This document shows, piece after piece, positions 13,421-25,200 of a DNA stretch of 64,000 nt (the stretch's first letter is position 1; every line of letters begins with the position of its first letter). Source of the DNA: Xanthostigma xanthostigma (lineage: Eukaryota; Arthropoda; Insecta; Raphidioptera; Raphidiidae); the NCBI GenBank assembly GCA_963575645.1, contig OY754475.1, positions 15,662,509 through 15,726,508 on the forward strand, written 5' to 3'. Under the pieces are notes generated by a model, which was not told the DNA's origin, did not search any database, and saw only the letters and a program-made list of their open reading frames with translations. Both the position numbers and the translations under genes were made by a program.

Positions 13421-13451
<31 letters not shown>

Positions 13452-13600
13452 CATATATATATAAACATTTCCAAAAATGGTGCCAAACTTCTTAGAAACT
13501 TATGAAACGTCGAGAAATTTTGGTCCGACCCCTAGGTCCCGCCATCCGACCGACGCCAATAGTGTAAGTGCCTTATGGCAAATACACTAACAAGTGTACA
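12893..13600. repeat. GTGTATTTGC TIR repeat, copy 1
   Basis: It contains TA-flanked inverted ends (TAGTGTATTTGC and GCAAATACACTA). The homology with the second copy (27570-29850) also includes about 45 bp outside the left end (CTCGGGTCGCAGTGCGAAAC). The inside contains TGTCGGGCCGATTTTA, an (AT)n microsatellite at about 13410-13460, and a conserved block ending CCGACCGACGCC. Non-coding. Confidence 0.6.
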
Positions 13601-15479
13601 TTATTGACTTAGAAAATATCAAAAAAATTAAAATTATAGTCAAAATTAAAATTTAGACACCGGCGTAACATTTAGAAGGGGCACAAGTATTACTTACTCC
13701 TGCCGTACGCCACTGGTAGAGCGTACTGAACTAATTTTTTTATTGTTAGGTGCATTTTATGATATTTAACAAGTGTGCCGATTTGAGTAAAATTATACGG
13801 TGTATTAACAAAATTATGGACATTAATAATTTTTCAGTTTTCAACTTCAACACCCTGTATTTCGGAAACGAGCAACATTTTATCTAAGCATATTTCGCTT
13901 AATCGTTTTATTTTGAATTGGAGAATCTGCGGTTGTTCTATGTCCCATTCTTAATGGGACACCCTGTATTATGTAGATACTCGAAAATTTTCTCAAGACA
14001 TTTCTTAGATACGTCATAATGTTAACGTTTTTGTAATTTTCGACATACATAAGTGCAACCTTTAAATTTAACAAACTTCCGTAAGTCAAAAAAACAGCAA
14101 AAGTCAACTGTGTATACTCTATAATAGTGTATATTATTGTGTAGGTATCTAAATCAGTTTTATCAATTCAAGTTTTAAAAGAACTGGTTGAAGTATCAAT
14201 GTCTTTTAAAAAATCCGTTCTTTTCTTTCCTATAAATAGGTTTGATTATTTAAATAAAAAAAGCTACGTTTGTAAGAGCACCAGCACTGCATCGTTTTGT
14301 ACCATCAATTTTTCGTGACAAATAGTAAATAAAAATATAAATATATAAAAACTTATAGTTATATACTTACATTATTACGAAACGGTGAAAATGAGGATTT
14401 ACACTGTGCAGTGTTATGAAATACAAAATATTATTTTTATTATCAATCTAAACAAACAATAATTGTACTTAAAAATTTTTCAAATGTTATTATTTCTTTT
14501 TTATGTATAAATGCTTATAAAAAAAATTTAAATACCCTCTCAATAAACTTTTTTTTATCACAGGTATTTAAAAAAGAATAATTATCTAAAATTACGTGAA
14601 AAAATCTAACATTAAAAATTGCGATAATTAAACAACACGTTTCTTATTCATTTAAAATAGAGAGCACTTGAATTTATTTTCGAAGCACTGTTTTGGCACA
14701 AAATCACAAACGATAAACATTCCTAAACGGCGTCTCTGCGTCTGGAGAGAATATCCTGTCGGTTGTCTGTTTCTGCCACCTCGACCGACAGCAACGCCAC
14801 GCTGTATTTGCACGCCCGGTCAAACTACTACACGTCAAGCTCTGAGTTTATTCTGCCGCTACGCGTCGAGGCAGTCTGCATGAATGCGCGCGGCTATAAA
14901 ATGCCCAGTTCGATAACTTACTGTGTACCTACAGACATCAACATTACATCTTCACTCCCACACGCGACTGTAATCTATCCTATCTCACCAAAAACGTAAA
15001 TGTGAAAAAGCGGCCAAGTTCCGAATGCCGGTCGTCTTCGATCGGGATGAGACTCTGGGCGTTTGTTGAGATTGGTGGGACGCCAACGGAATTTTTGGCG
15101 CAAGTGCCTCAAATAGTATATTACTAGTTTCTTGAAAACAAATCCACATAGACGTTTGAAATTTAAAATACTGTTCCTTTATGGAAACGTCAACCCCCCG
15201 AAAAAATCATTTCTGTGACGTAACTAGCCCCGGGGATAGAGGGGAGCCGAAAAGGGCACGAAATAGTTTGCGTAAATATATTGCCCAGTGCTTTGCGAAA
15301 ACTTGGTCGAACACCCCGTGCGCTTTCATTGTTATAATAACATGTCTATTACAGTACCTTGATGTTGCGAATAAGTGAGGTTAAGGAGCAAGACCCGTTA
15401 CAAGTTATCCACATTCATATCGATACCATATTACTATAGTCTCAAGACAATTGGAGTGAAACATACACTTGCACAGTGA
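13601..15479. other. Mostly non-coding; possible repeat end near 13.85-13.98 kb
   Basis: ACACCCTGTATT appears at about 13850 and again at 13970, a style common at DNA-transposon ends. A more GC-rich block (14720-15010) holds a candidate core promoter. I recognise no protein in the overlapping open frames at 14668-14999 or at 15181-15378. Confidence 0.4.
14893..14930 (+). promoter_or_regulatory. Candidate TATA-type core promoter
   Basis: CTATAAAATG sits in a locally GC-rich region, with a pyrimidine-rich initiator-like stretch about 30 nt downstream. No gene that it would serve is recognised, so it may be a relic of a transposon or LTR promoter. Confidence 0.25.
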
Positions 15480-16077
15480 TCTGGCAATCTTTTACTATAA
15501 GGATAATAAATTGATCCACACAAGATAATTAAAATTAATTTAATAGCAACTAATTTCGATCAAAGATCATCATCAGGCATATAAAATTATTACAAGAAGC
15601 TGGAAGATAAAACAATTTAGTTATAAATTTCTTACGATCATAATTATACAAATACATGATTTACAGAATGGCATACCTTAATTAATACAAAGGCATGTGT
15701 TGTCCAAAGAATGAGAAGTTGCAATTTAAGAAACATTATAGTATATAAATGTAGTTATAAGTAAAGGAAAACCAATATTCCAACCAAAAATGTTGAATCA
15801 AAGTCATTTTTAAAACAAATGTGAATTTTGTAGCCAAATAGCAGAAAACGAATATGTCTGAACAAGATAAAATATCAAATGAAAATGATGGCGGAAACAA
15901 TTTATTTATCTTTTACTAAATGGAGGATTTAGGCTTTCACCCGTAACACCCAGGCCTAATACGGCACAATTTGAGGGGCAGCAAAATTAAGGAGGCGACT
16001 AAAATTTTAATAGCGATTAAAATTTGAATGACAAATACAAAAAATAAAACTCAAATCTTTGATTAACGTTTGATTAC
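15480..16077. other. Non-coding, with one hammerhead-like motif
   Basis: On the minus strand, at about 15560-15595, the sequence reads CTGATGATGATCTTTGATCG followed by AAA. The rest shows no gene. Confidence 0.4.
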
Positions 16078-17440
16078 TCTTCAATAAATAAAATTATCGA
16101 CTAACTTTCCAAATAATACATTACCAAATTATATAATTATAATTCAATTAATGAACGTTTCGATCCGGATTTAAAACTTCTTCAGAATAACAATTAAGCT
16201 AAAAAATATAAAAATGATTGGTAAGTAACAGGGGAATTGACTGTGTATTTTTAAGGAATTTGATTAATATATTTAATAAATAAAACGTAGTTAAATCACT
16301 CTCAAGTCACGTGACAACGAACGCCAATCAGAGTTCATGACGTCACTTGTTCCATCAGACGCTGTTCACGCTGTCAGAATGCTTCATTGTTTGGTTAATA
16401 TTTACAGTGATTTCTGTGTAATTTCTTCAAAATTCGTTTGCTTATATCTTTGTAAAAGACTGGAAGGAATTTTTACATAATGGAAAGTGGATTTATTAAT
16501 GCCATAGTTCGAATTTTACTTTATTTATAACCTCAAAATCCCAATATTTTTTCTCTGAAAACTTAATAAATAATTACTTCTATGAGAAAAGGAAACAAAT
16601 AGTATTATCAGAACGTCAAAATGATCTTCACAAAAATACATTTTAGATTGTGTAGCTACAAGTGCCGGATCCCTACGGGCAATCTGAAGTAATTTACCTA
16701 TTTTTTGAACGTGGAACATGAAAAAAATAGCTTTTTAGGTGTTTTGCTTGCAGTACTTGCACACTAAGGCACCGCACAATACATACAAAACTTAGATATC
16801 ATATTTTATAACAACAATTACAAAAATTTGAAACCATAGAGATATAAGTTACTAGACTACGCTAGCGTGTATGCTAGCCATAAGAGAAAGTGTCTGCAGT
16901 TCAAAGAGAGAACGCTGCAAACGTTCCGTATCACTATATATGTTTACTCAAATCAGCATTGTTTTGAATCATTAGTTACCATAGAGATAAGGAACTTTTC
17001 TCTCTCTGAATTGCAGACACTTTCACGGCTCACTCGCGTACTCTAGTCTAATATCTCTATGGTTGAAACGTATGACGTCACAGCAGTCACGTGACAGGTA
17101 TTGGCGTTTTGAAGCAATTTTTGAAACGGAATTTAAAATACATGATTTTGTAAAGCTTGAGTGATATTTAAAAAATAATAATAAATATTTGGGGCTATAT
17201 TAAGTACTTATGCACTATTTAAAACACGTTCCCAAAAATAGTCATCCTTATTATTTTAATAATAAATAAAAATATGTAAGTAAATTACTTACTAATCATT
17301 TTTATATTTTTTTTTGCTTATATGCTATTCTGAAGAAGATCCAAATCCGGATAGAAACGTTAATTAATTGAATTATAATTATATATTTTTTTAACATATT
17401 GTCTGAAAAATTGGTCGATATTTTTATTTATTAAAAAATA
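16078..17440. mobile_element. Long-TIR element with hammerhead-like ends
   Basis: The left end (16078-16215) and right end (about 17300-17440) are inverted copies: each has an AT-rich terminus, then GAAACGTT, CCGGAT, CTTCTTCAG (in one orientation) and TTTTTATATTTTT. A related single end lies at 8.7-8.85 kb. The centre carries a nested MITE and no protein frame. The superfamily is unclear; Penelope-type derivatives are one possibility. Confidence 0.55.
16832..17064. mobile_element. Nested MITE (AACCATAGAGATAT)
   Basis: AACCATAGAGATAT at the left is mirrored at the right. Longer arms contain AGTGTCTGCAGTTCA with its inverse and alternative halves around ACTAGACTACGC. It is about 230 bp, non-coding, and inserted inside the previous element. 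Confidence 0.65.
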
Positions 17441-19000
17441 AAATGAGTTTTCCGTCGATTATAAGAATGATTTTTCTAGCTTTCTCTCTCAGTGTGACTC
17501 AGAAATTTTAATATTTCAAGACTACCATTTCAAAAAATCTGTATGCAATCACTTAAATACTTCCACTGGTTAATTTTGGGGTCTTATCCTTTTAGGCAAA
17601 ACCTGCGGAGCTGCTAGCTTCAGAAAAAATAAGCACCGCCACAGAGCCGAATGATAAAAAGAATGGTATGAGATTTGAGGGCTATTGAAGGGCTAATTTA
17701 GTACCCCGTTATTAAATTTAGGGCTCTTGTTTCTTTAGACAAAACTTTGAATAATTTATATACGGTGGAAGTACGGGTCGCATATGGTGGAAGAGCGGGT
17801 CAAGCTGGCAACGCCACAAAGCGTAATCGTATTAACGATTGCATGAGATTTAAGGGCTATTTTAATGCCCTATTTTGAAATAGAAGTAAATATTTTGATG
17901 AGTCATTATGAAATTTGGTTGGCAACATAAATCAGACGTAAAATCATTTGCTCAGCATACAAAGATTTTGTTTGCAATAAATAAAAATCGGGCTGCAATC
18001 CATGTTCTGCAAAGAATCTTAATAAGGGTCAGTACTTTAACCATAAGCGGGCAGCTGGCAATATTATTTATCCGCTTAATAAACAGTCGCGCAGCAAAAT
18101 GATTACTTGGTCAGCAAGATTTCAAAATTGGCCAGAAGAGGAAACATTTCTGTATCCAGTTTGTCTCATTGGTATGCATATTTATAATATGGTTAACAAT
18201 ATAAACAAACGAATTGCATTTGTGTTTGGGTGGAGTTTTTTAAAAAACAATTACGGGGTCGTGTCGATGCGATGGTGTTTTTTTTTGCGCAGTGAAAAGG
18301 GGAGGGTATTTGGAGGAAGTTCTTTAACAAAACAATTAAGAGGTTGTGTGTACAAAGTGAGATAGTAATAGAGTAATTCTACACGAGTTGATATGACGTG
18401 TATAATATGTGATTTCTGATTGGTTATATTAAAAAAAATGACAGTGAAAGACGAAAAGTAATTCCATTTTTTTTTTTTTTTTGATGAAATTTGTGAATAA
18501 ACCGCAATTTTTTTTGCTGCACATAATTAAATATTTTGCTTACCCTCTGAGTTCTTACCAAAATTTTATTCAACATGGGTCACTCATTGCAGCTTATTTA
18601 TTTAATCAACTGTACAAATATTTTTACAGCTATCCAAAATGGCATAAATTGCTGATTGATTTAGATATGTCTGCTAGCCATGAGTTGTTGGCCAATTAGC
18701 TATTATGGCTGACCTATTACATTTTCCTGCTTACAAAAACATGAATCCACACAGTTGATGCACACATTTTTATTTTTATTTCAACCTTAATTATGTATAT
18801 TTATTTCTTTTCTTTTCTTTATATTATTTTCTAAATAATAAAAAAAACATGAATACTTGACTAACCCAATAAATAACACCTTTTTGAAATTTAGGGCTCT
18901 TGATTTTTCGGTTTACATCTGTGATTAACGTCTGTACGGTGGAAGTACGGGTTACATATGGTGGAGATGGGAATCACTCGTGGTGCAAACGTCAGTACAA
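17441..19000. repeat. Dispersed short direct repeats
   Basis: TAGGGCTCTTG, ACGGTGGAAGTACGGGT and GAGATTTNAGGGCTATT occur two or three times between 17.57 and 18.97 kb, with 1 kb of AT-rich text between the second and third set. Several open frames (17908-18102, 18099-18365, 18481-18699) have no recognised domain and are not called. Confidence 0.4.
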
Positions 19001-19591
19001 TAATATTATGATGAAGGAAGGTTTTGGTTGAGGATCATAAAATAAGCTTTACCAATGTTTCGCTAGTGGCCAACGTTTCGAAAAATGTATTTTCATCTTC
19101 AGGGCCTCAAGCTGGTCAAGTGGTGGTAAATTGTTCTAACAGTATACATGATCAAATTATTATGAGTTAGTATAATTTTAAACATCTTATTATAAAACAT
19201 TAATTAAAAAATAATATTATGACGTCAATAAGCTGTTATCTATTTAAACGTAATGCTTCTTTATTTTCCAGATTTAGCAAATTTTGGATAGCAATAGAAT
19301 CAGAGGGAGAGATAGTGAGGAGAGAGATTGTATCATTGTCTGAAGTCATCAGCATCTATATTTTGGAACAAATATCAATTGTCAAACTCAAATGCCAATT
19401 CCAGATTCTAGGATTATAACCAAAGATTAGAGTGTTTAGCTTATTTTTTGAAGAGAAATTTCTTGTGTGGCACTTTGGCGATTTGAAGAGTAAAAATTAA
19501 AACCAGTGGGAGTATATGCCCAAGTAATTCAAGAATTACAAGGCGCGAAATTTTACGTCATATATCCCGGTGTTTTGTTTGAAAATCGGTG
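19001..19591. other. Non-coding, with one hammerhead-like motif
   Basis: On the minus strand at about 19070-19105 the sequence reads CCTGAAGATGAAAA...TTTTTCGAAACG. Otherwise I see only motif-free open frames. Confidence 0.4.
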
Positions 19592-19742
19592 TATATGTCG
19601 CCGGGATATTGTCAAATCCGTGATTTTGTAATTTCACTAGTGAAATAATTACAATATCACGATTGACAAAGATTCGTGATATTATAATTTCACTAAGTGA
19701 AATTATAATATCACGGGTTTGACAATATCCCGGCGACATATA
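19592..19742. mobile_element. Hairpin MITE (TATATGTCGCCGGGATATTG)
   Basis: A 25-bp perfect terminal inverted repeat encloses further palindromic blocks (TAATTTCACTAGTGAAAT-type). It is about 150 bp with no coding content. Confidence 0.7.
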
Positions 19743-20048
19743 TATTTAACGACACTTGGAGCTTAATATAGTATAACTTAATTTACTTATTCTAAGAAAA
19801 AAATAACAGTTGAAAATAATGAAACACAGAAAGGAAAATATAATTTTAATAATTTCACGGTTCTCTATGTAATATGTTATTGTGTCATGCAAAAATTAAA
19901 CAAAGAGCTACCTAACTAACCTCTTCAGGAACAAAAGAACAACAGATTTTTTTTCAAAATATTTCTGAAATTATGAGTTTAGAAAAAAAAAATTAAAACT
20001 TTCTTGTAAAAACAGATAGAAAAATAAACCGTTATGAAAAGTACCCAA
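19743..20048. other. Non-coding spacer
   Basis: Nothing recognised. Confidence 0.45.
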
Positions 20049-20655
20049 TCTAATATATAAAATTCTCGTGTCACAGTTTTCGTTGCCATACTCCTCCGAA
20101 ACGGCTTGACCGATTTTGATGAAATTTTTTGTGCTTATCCGGTATCTATGAGAATCGGCCAACATCTATTTTTTATCCCCCTAAATGTTAGGGGTAGTCC
20201 ACCCCTAAATTTTTTTTTTTATTTTTTAGACAAAATTTTTAATTTCTATTTTTTTATGATACAACATACAAAAATACATACAATCCTCAATTTTCACCCT
20301 TCTACGATTAACCCTTATTTTTTAATAGCCATTTTAGTAATTTAATCATTTTTCCTCTCCGGTCGAAAACTGATCAATCGTCATTTAATTAGTTATCCCC
20401 GCCAGATGTCTACAGGTGTCACTTTGCCAACATCTATTTTTCATCCCCCTAAATGTTAGGGGTAGTCCAACCCTAAATTTTTTTTCTTCCTTCCCCATTC
20501 GTTCTTTTGCACCGGGCACGACGGCGCAGCCGGAGTGCTCGACATACACACATATACGTCCATGTATATTTTAAAATAAATAAAATAGATAGATAGATGT
20601 TCCAATTAAATTGTTTTATTATTTCACTTTATACGTAGGGAAGCACGTACAATAA
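20049..20655 (+). mobile_element. Helitron-like element, 3' truncated
   Basis: It starts TCTAATATATAAAATTCTCG after an A, a common insect Helitron 5' end. It runs through one copy of the GCACGACGGCGCAGCCGGAG core and breaks off within the GAAGCACGTAC 3' region, where the next element begins. Confidence 0.55.
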
Positions 20656-20672
20656 TCTATATATATAAAAAT

Positions 20673-21530
20673 CAATGCCACTTTTCGTTGTAATTTTATA
20701 ACTCAAGAACGGACTCATCTATCCAAACCAAATTTTGAGGCTTTGTTCGGACTATTTAGTAGATGGTTTATGTGAAGTTTGCACAAAATCGGTCGAGCGG
20801 CTCTTCATTTATCTCATTTTTTGTAACAAATATCTATAAAAATAAATGCCAAGATATATAAAAAATGTGATAAATGAAGAACCGCTCGACCGATTTTGTG
20901 CAAACTTCACATAAACCATCTACTAAATAGTCCGAACAAAGCCTAAAAATTTGGTTTGGATAGGTGGGCCCGTTCTTGAGTTATAAAATTACAACGAAAA
21001 GTGGCATTGATTTTTATAGATATTTGCTAGAAAAAATGTGATAAATGAAGAACCGCTCAACCGATTTTGTGCAAACTTCACATAAACCATCTACTAAATA
21101 GTCCGAACAAAGCCTAAAAATTTGGTTTGGATAGGTGAGCCCGTTCTTGAGTTATAAAATTACAACGAAAAGTGGCATTTTGATTTTTATACATATAGAT
21201 GCCACTTTTCGTTGTAATTTTATAACTCAAGAACGGGCTCACCTATCCAAACCAAATTTTTAGGCTTTGTTCGGACTATTTAGTAGATGGTTTATGTGAA
21301 GTTTGCACAAAATCGATCGAGCGGTTCTTCATTTATCACATATTTTGTAACAAATATCTATAAAAATCAATGCCAAGATATATAAAAAATGTGACAAATG
21401 AAGAACCGATCGACCGATTTTGTGCAAACTTCACATAAACCATCTACTAAATAGTCCGAACAAAGCCTAAAAATTTGGTTTGGATAGGTGAGTCCGTTCT
21501 TGAGTTATAAAATTACAACGAAAGTGGCAT
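20673..21530. repeat. Five-unit foldback array, orientation + - - + -
   Basis: A unit of about 150-170 bp (CCACTTTTCGTTGTAATTTT ... CGGTCGAGCGGTTCTTCATT) occurs five times: about 20673-20850 (+), 20865-21005 (-), 21036-21180 (-), 21195-21345 (+) and 21380-21530 (-). Identity between units is high. The transcript could form extensive duplex. Confidence 0.7.
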
Positions 21531-21825
21531 TTTTTAAAAATCAATTTTTTGACGTGTGTAAATACTTAAATATTGTAAGTAGGTTTTGGAATTTTATACA
21601 AACAATGAAACAATTGTTTTCAAAATATTATGACAGTTAATCTTTAATTACTATCCAAATGAGACTTAAAATAAATACGTATTTGAAAGAAAGTTAAAAA
21701 CAATTATTATTATAGGTGAGTAATTTTAATAAATAAATTTAATAAATAAATTTTTAACCTAAATTTGAAGCGAAAGATGCAATATCATAGATCAAGATGA
21801 CGGCGAATCAGTTTTACAAGTACCG

Positions 21826-22150
21826 GCAAGTGTTTTAAAGACCAGTTATCCACGAATACTTTACGCTATTTTTTTTCGAGCACGACGGCGCAGCCGGTGT
21901 GAACCCTCGAAATAGAGCAAGTGTTTTAAATACCAGTTATCTACGAATACTTCACGCTATTTTTTTTTCGAGCACGACGGCGCAGCCGGTGTGAACCCTC
22001 GAAATAGAGCAAGTGTTTTAAAGACCAGTTATCTACGAATACTTCACGCTATTTTTTTTTCGAGCACGACGGCGCAGCCGGAGTGAACCCTCGAAATAGA
22101 GCAAGTGTTTTAAAGACCAGTTATCCACGAATACTTTACGCTATTTTTTT
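21826..22150 (+). repeat. Minisatellite, 91-92 bp, about 3.5 units
   Basis: Units start at 21826, 21917, 22009 and 22101. Each carries GCAAGTGTTTTAAAG, then a T-run, then CGAGCACGACGGCGCAGCCG and CCCTCGAAATAGA. The last unit is cut short. The same core with a different spacer recurs at 57.6-58.0 kb. Confidence 0.8.
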
Positions 22151-22324
22151 ATTGACGTATGCAGTCATATATATTTCCATACACACATATACGCACATGT
22201 ATATTTTAAAATAGCTAGCAATTAATAAAATAGATAGATAGATAGATGTTCCAATAAATTTTTTTTTATTATTTGACTTTATACGTAGCTAAGCACGTAC
22301 AGGGCCGCTAGTTATTATATAAAA

Positions 22325-23345
22325 ACAACTTTATAGCATATATGCGCCGACTTTAGCTCAAAGAATTTTTTACAAAACTTTCTTTAAAATAGAACAATAA
22401 TACATTATAAAAAGTACACCATTATTATATAAAAAACAACGATGGCATGTATCTCTTTTGCGCATGCGCCGATTTTTCCCAAAAATTATACAAAACTCTT
22501 GTACAAATAGATCGAATAATAAACTGTTATGAAAAGTATACCATTGTTATATACAAACAACTTTATAACTTATACTTCTTCTGCGCATGCACCGACTTTC
22601 CCTCAAAAAAACATTTTACAAAACTTTCTTATAAAGTAAATAAAAAAAACATTATAAAAAGTACACCATTATTATATAAAAAACAACTATGGCATGTTCT
22701 TCTTTTGCGCATGCGCCGATTTTTCCCAAAAATTATACAAAACTCTTGTAAAAATAGATCGAATAATAAACTGTTATAAAAAGTATACAATATGTTATAT
22801 ACAAACAACTTTATAACCTATACCTCTTCTGCGCATGCGCCGACTTTCCCTCAAAAAACATTTTACAAAACTTTCTTGTAAAGTAGAATAATAAAACATT
22901 ATAAAAAGTACACCATTATTATATAAAAAACAACTATGACATGTATCTCTTTTGCGCATGCGCCAATTTTTCCCAAAAATTATACAAAACTCTTGTAAAA
23001 ATAGATCGAAGAAAAAACCGTTATGAAAAGTATACCATTCTTATATACAAACAACTTTATAACTTAAACCTCTTCTGCGCATGCGCCGACTTTCCCTCAA
23101 AAAAACATTTTACAAAACTTTCTTATAAAGTAGAATAATAAAACATTATAAAAAGTACACCATTATTATATAAAAAACAACTATGGCATGTATCTCTTTT
23201 GCGCATGCGCCGATTTTCCCCAAAAAATTTACAAAAATTTCTAGTAAAAATAGATAGAGTAAAAACCGTTTTAAAAACTATATTATTATTATATAAAACA
23301 ACATTATAAGAGATATATTCTTTTACGCATGCGCCGATGTTCCCC
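22325..23345 (+). repeat. Dimeric satellite array, 247-bp higher-order unit
   Basis: Monomers of about 123 bp alternate between type A (CAACTATGGCATGT, then CGCCGATTTTTCCCA) and type B (CAACTTTATAAC, then CGCCGACTTTCCCTC). Type A starts at 22437, 22684, 22931 and 23178, exactly 247 bp apart, with type B between. Nearly every monomer contains TGCGCATGCGCC. The open frames here (22447-22779, 22941-23138) are translations of the repeat, not genes. Confidence 0.85.
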
Positions 23346-23380
23346 GAAAACAATAGACCACTTCATATTTGCATATCAAA

Positions 23381-23828
23381 CATCCTCCCAAAATTTGGTT
23401 TCAATCCGCTCATCCTTGGTGTCGGAATGATAAGAAATGTCAAAAGTGACGTTTGCAACTGTCAAAGTATTATGCTCTAATAATAATTAGTTATTCCAAT
23501 AGTTAACTTAGAAGGCGTTGCATTTCACAAAATACTAATGTCAAAAAATTGAATTAAACATTAGAAATGCAGCCGTTTTCATGTTAAGACAAGACATACG
23601 TTATCTTCTAATTTCCATGTACGGCAAACAAAGACGACCGACCGCGTCGCGCCATGCATTAGACAACATTGCATTTATACAGCTATTTTTCTATATAAAT
23701 TTGTATAAAAAAACTGTTTAGGCAAATTCTGTTATACGAAATCTATGTAAAATGTTCTCCTCTTTCGTTTAAGACTGGTTTCAAACCGATCTGATTTAAA
23801 TTGAGCGAGAAATTAGCAAAAAACTTTT
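23381..23828 (-). repeat. ACGTGATAACGT family, partial reverse copy
   Basis: Reverse complement of the central and right part of the copy at 11.9-12.6 kb, from CCCAAAATTTGGTTTCAATC to GAGCGAGAAATTAGC. It lacks both ends and abuts the satellite array. Confidence 0.65.
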
Positions 23829-24276
23829 TTTTTCTTAATTTTCTCCCCTCTGGGACCAAAATTCAAAAATCGGGCGACGTTAGGATTTAAGTTACCCGGA
23901 GACGAATCGAACAAAAAAAAGTTTTTTAAAAGCGGTTAAGGCGTTTGAGCTGTACGCTGGATACAAAAAGCGTGACTCACAGATTCACAGATTCACAGAC
24001 AAAGCGAGTACATATAGGCGCTTTAGCTTACGCTATTCGCGCCTAAAAAAATGGCTGTTATGAAACAAAAATTTGTTTCAAAAACCATGGTAACGTTTTT
24101 GAAGTAGTTACATCGAAAAGAGTAAATTGTTTAAAATAAAAACTATAGAAGTTCCTCTTTGGTCGTGTGTCCCACAACAATGCCTTTCTTCATTTTTGTT
24201 AACATCAGAAAAAATATCGGTGTCGCCTTCATCATTCATGTTTTCTTTAATAAACTATCTAAATAAATATTTTAAA
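23829..24276. other. Non-coding spacer
   Basis: No gene is seen. A short tandem CACAGATTCACAGATT occurs near 23980. Confidence 0.45.
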
Positions 24277-24753
24277 TCTAAATATATAAAAGGAAACCGT
24301 GACTGACTGATCCATTAAACCACAACTCAAACGACTGGACGGATTGGGCTAAATTTCGTACACAAATAGTTATTACCATGTAGGCTTCCACTAAGAACAG
24401 ATTTTTGAAAATTTAACCCCTAAAAAGGTGTAACGGGATTCAAAATTTGCTTGTAGAAATCATATAAGATGTACCAATTCGAAAATGCGCTGGATTACTC
24501 CTGTCAACAAATAAATAAACACGTGTTTCGTGCTTTTTCGAAAACAACCCCTTCAGAAGGTGAAAAGAGGTAAATAGTCTATAAATCAACATGGGTGTCA
24601 TTTTCAAGGTTTGTCAGAACGTTGGGCCCGTGAATGTCATCAATTTTAAAATTTATTATGGGGTCTACGTCGAGAAATGAATAATTATGCCAAATAATAG
24701 GAATGCATCCGTGTTTCGTCTCAATCGCGTGCGAAGCCGCGGGTAACGGCTAG
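24277..24753 (+). mobile_element. Short non-autonomous Helitron
   Basis: 477 bp with 5' TCTAAATATATAAAAGGAAA after an A and 3' GCGAAGCCGCGGGTAACGGC then TAG before a T. This is the cleanest Helitron-type terminus pair in the window, and it has no coding capacity. Confidence 0.65.
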
Positions 24754-25200
24754 TAATAATACAATTCAGTCAAAAAAACGTAAAATGAATAGAGAAATGT
24801 CATTAGTCAGTATTGTATAGATCTCCATGCTCTATGAGTAGGTATTATAATAATAATAATAATGCGTTTAACGTCCGTTTCTCGACTTTATGTCATAACA
24901 GACGCCATTCGCACCATTACAATTTTTTTTCTGCAACACTTCCCGTTATTTTCGCCAATTTTTAAACTGCAACTTAATTAAGTTAATTAATAGCAATGGG
25001 CGAATGAAGGAATTTTTAGGAAATTAAGAATAAGATAGGGAAATTTTGAGCACAGGAGTTTGACAGGTAATCGGCCATGGCCTTGAATAAGAAACCATCT
25101 CGATTTTTATCTGGAATTATTGAGGCAAACCATGGAAAACCTCAATAAGATGGCCGGTACAGGAATTACCTCTATGAGTATTAACATATAATAAAACGTA
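24754..25200. other. Non-coding; possible retroelement tail
   Basis: The block near 25060-25165 (CCATGGAAAACCTC and GGCCGGTACAGGAATT) resembles text seen in LINE or SINE tails, but I cannot assign it. No gene is seen. Confidence 0.3.

Larger units (their letters stand above)
20661..22311 (+). mobile_element. Helitron-like element carrying two repeat arrays
   Basis: A 5'-like start (TCTATATATATAAAAATCAATG) leads into a foldback array. After a spacer comes a 92-bp minisatellite, then a 3' end GCACGTACAGGGCCGCTAG followed by T. The 3' end is the same as that of the minus-strand Helitron at 57.4-58.2 kb. No Rep/helicase gene is present. Confidence 0.55.

Noticed and set aside
14668..15378. Small open frames in a GC-richer block
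   Set aside because: Two overlap in different frames, none has a domain, and no splice or start context supports them.
22325..23345. CRISPR-like array
   Set aside because: Monomers are contiguous satellite units without unique spacers, in a eukaryotic genome.
22447..23353. Open frames of 65-110 codons in the satellite array
   Set aside because: They translate the tandem repeat in one phase, repeat internally, exist on both strands, and have no independent coding signal.
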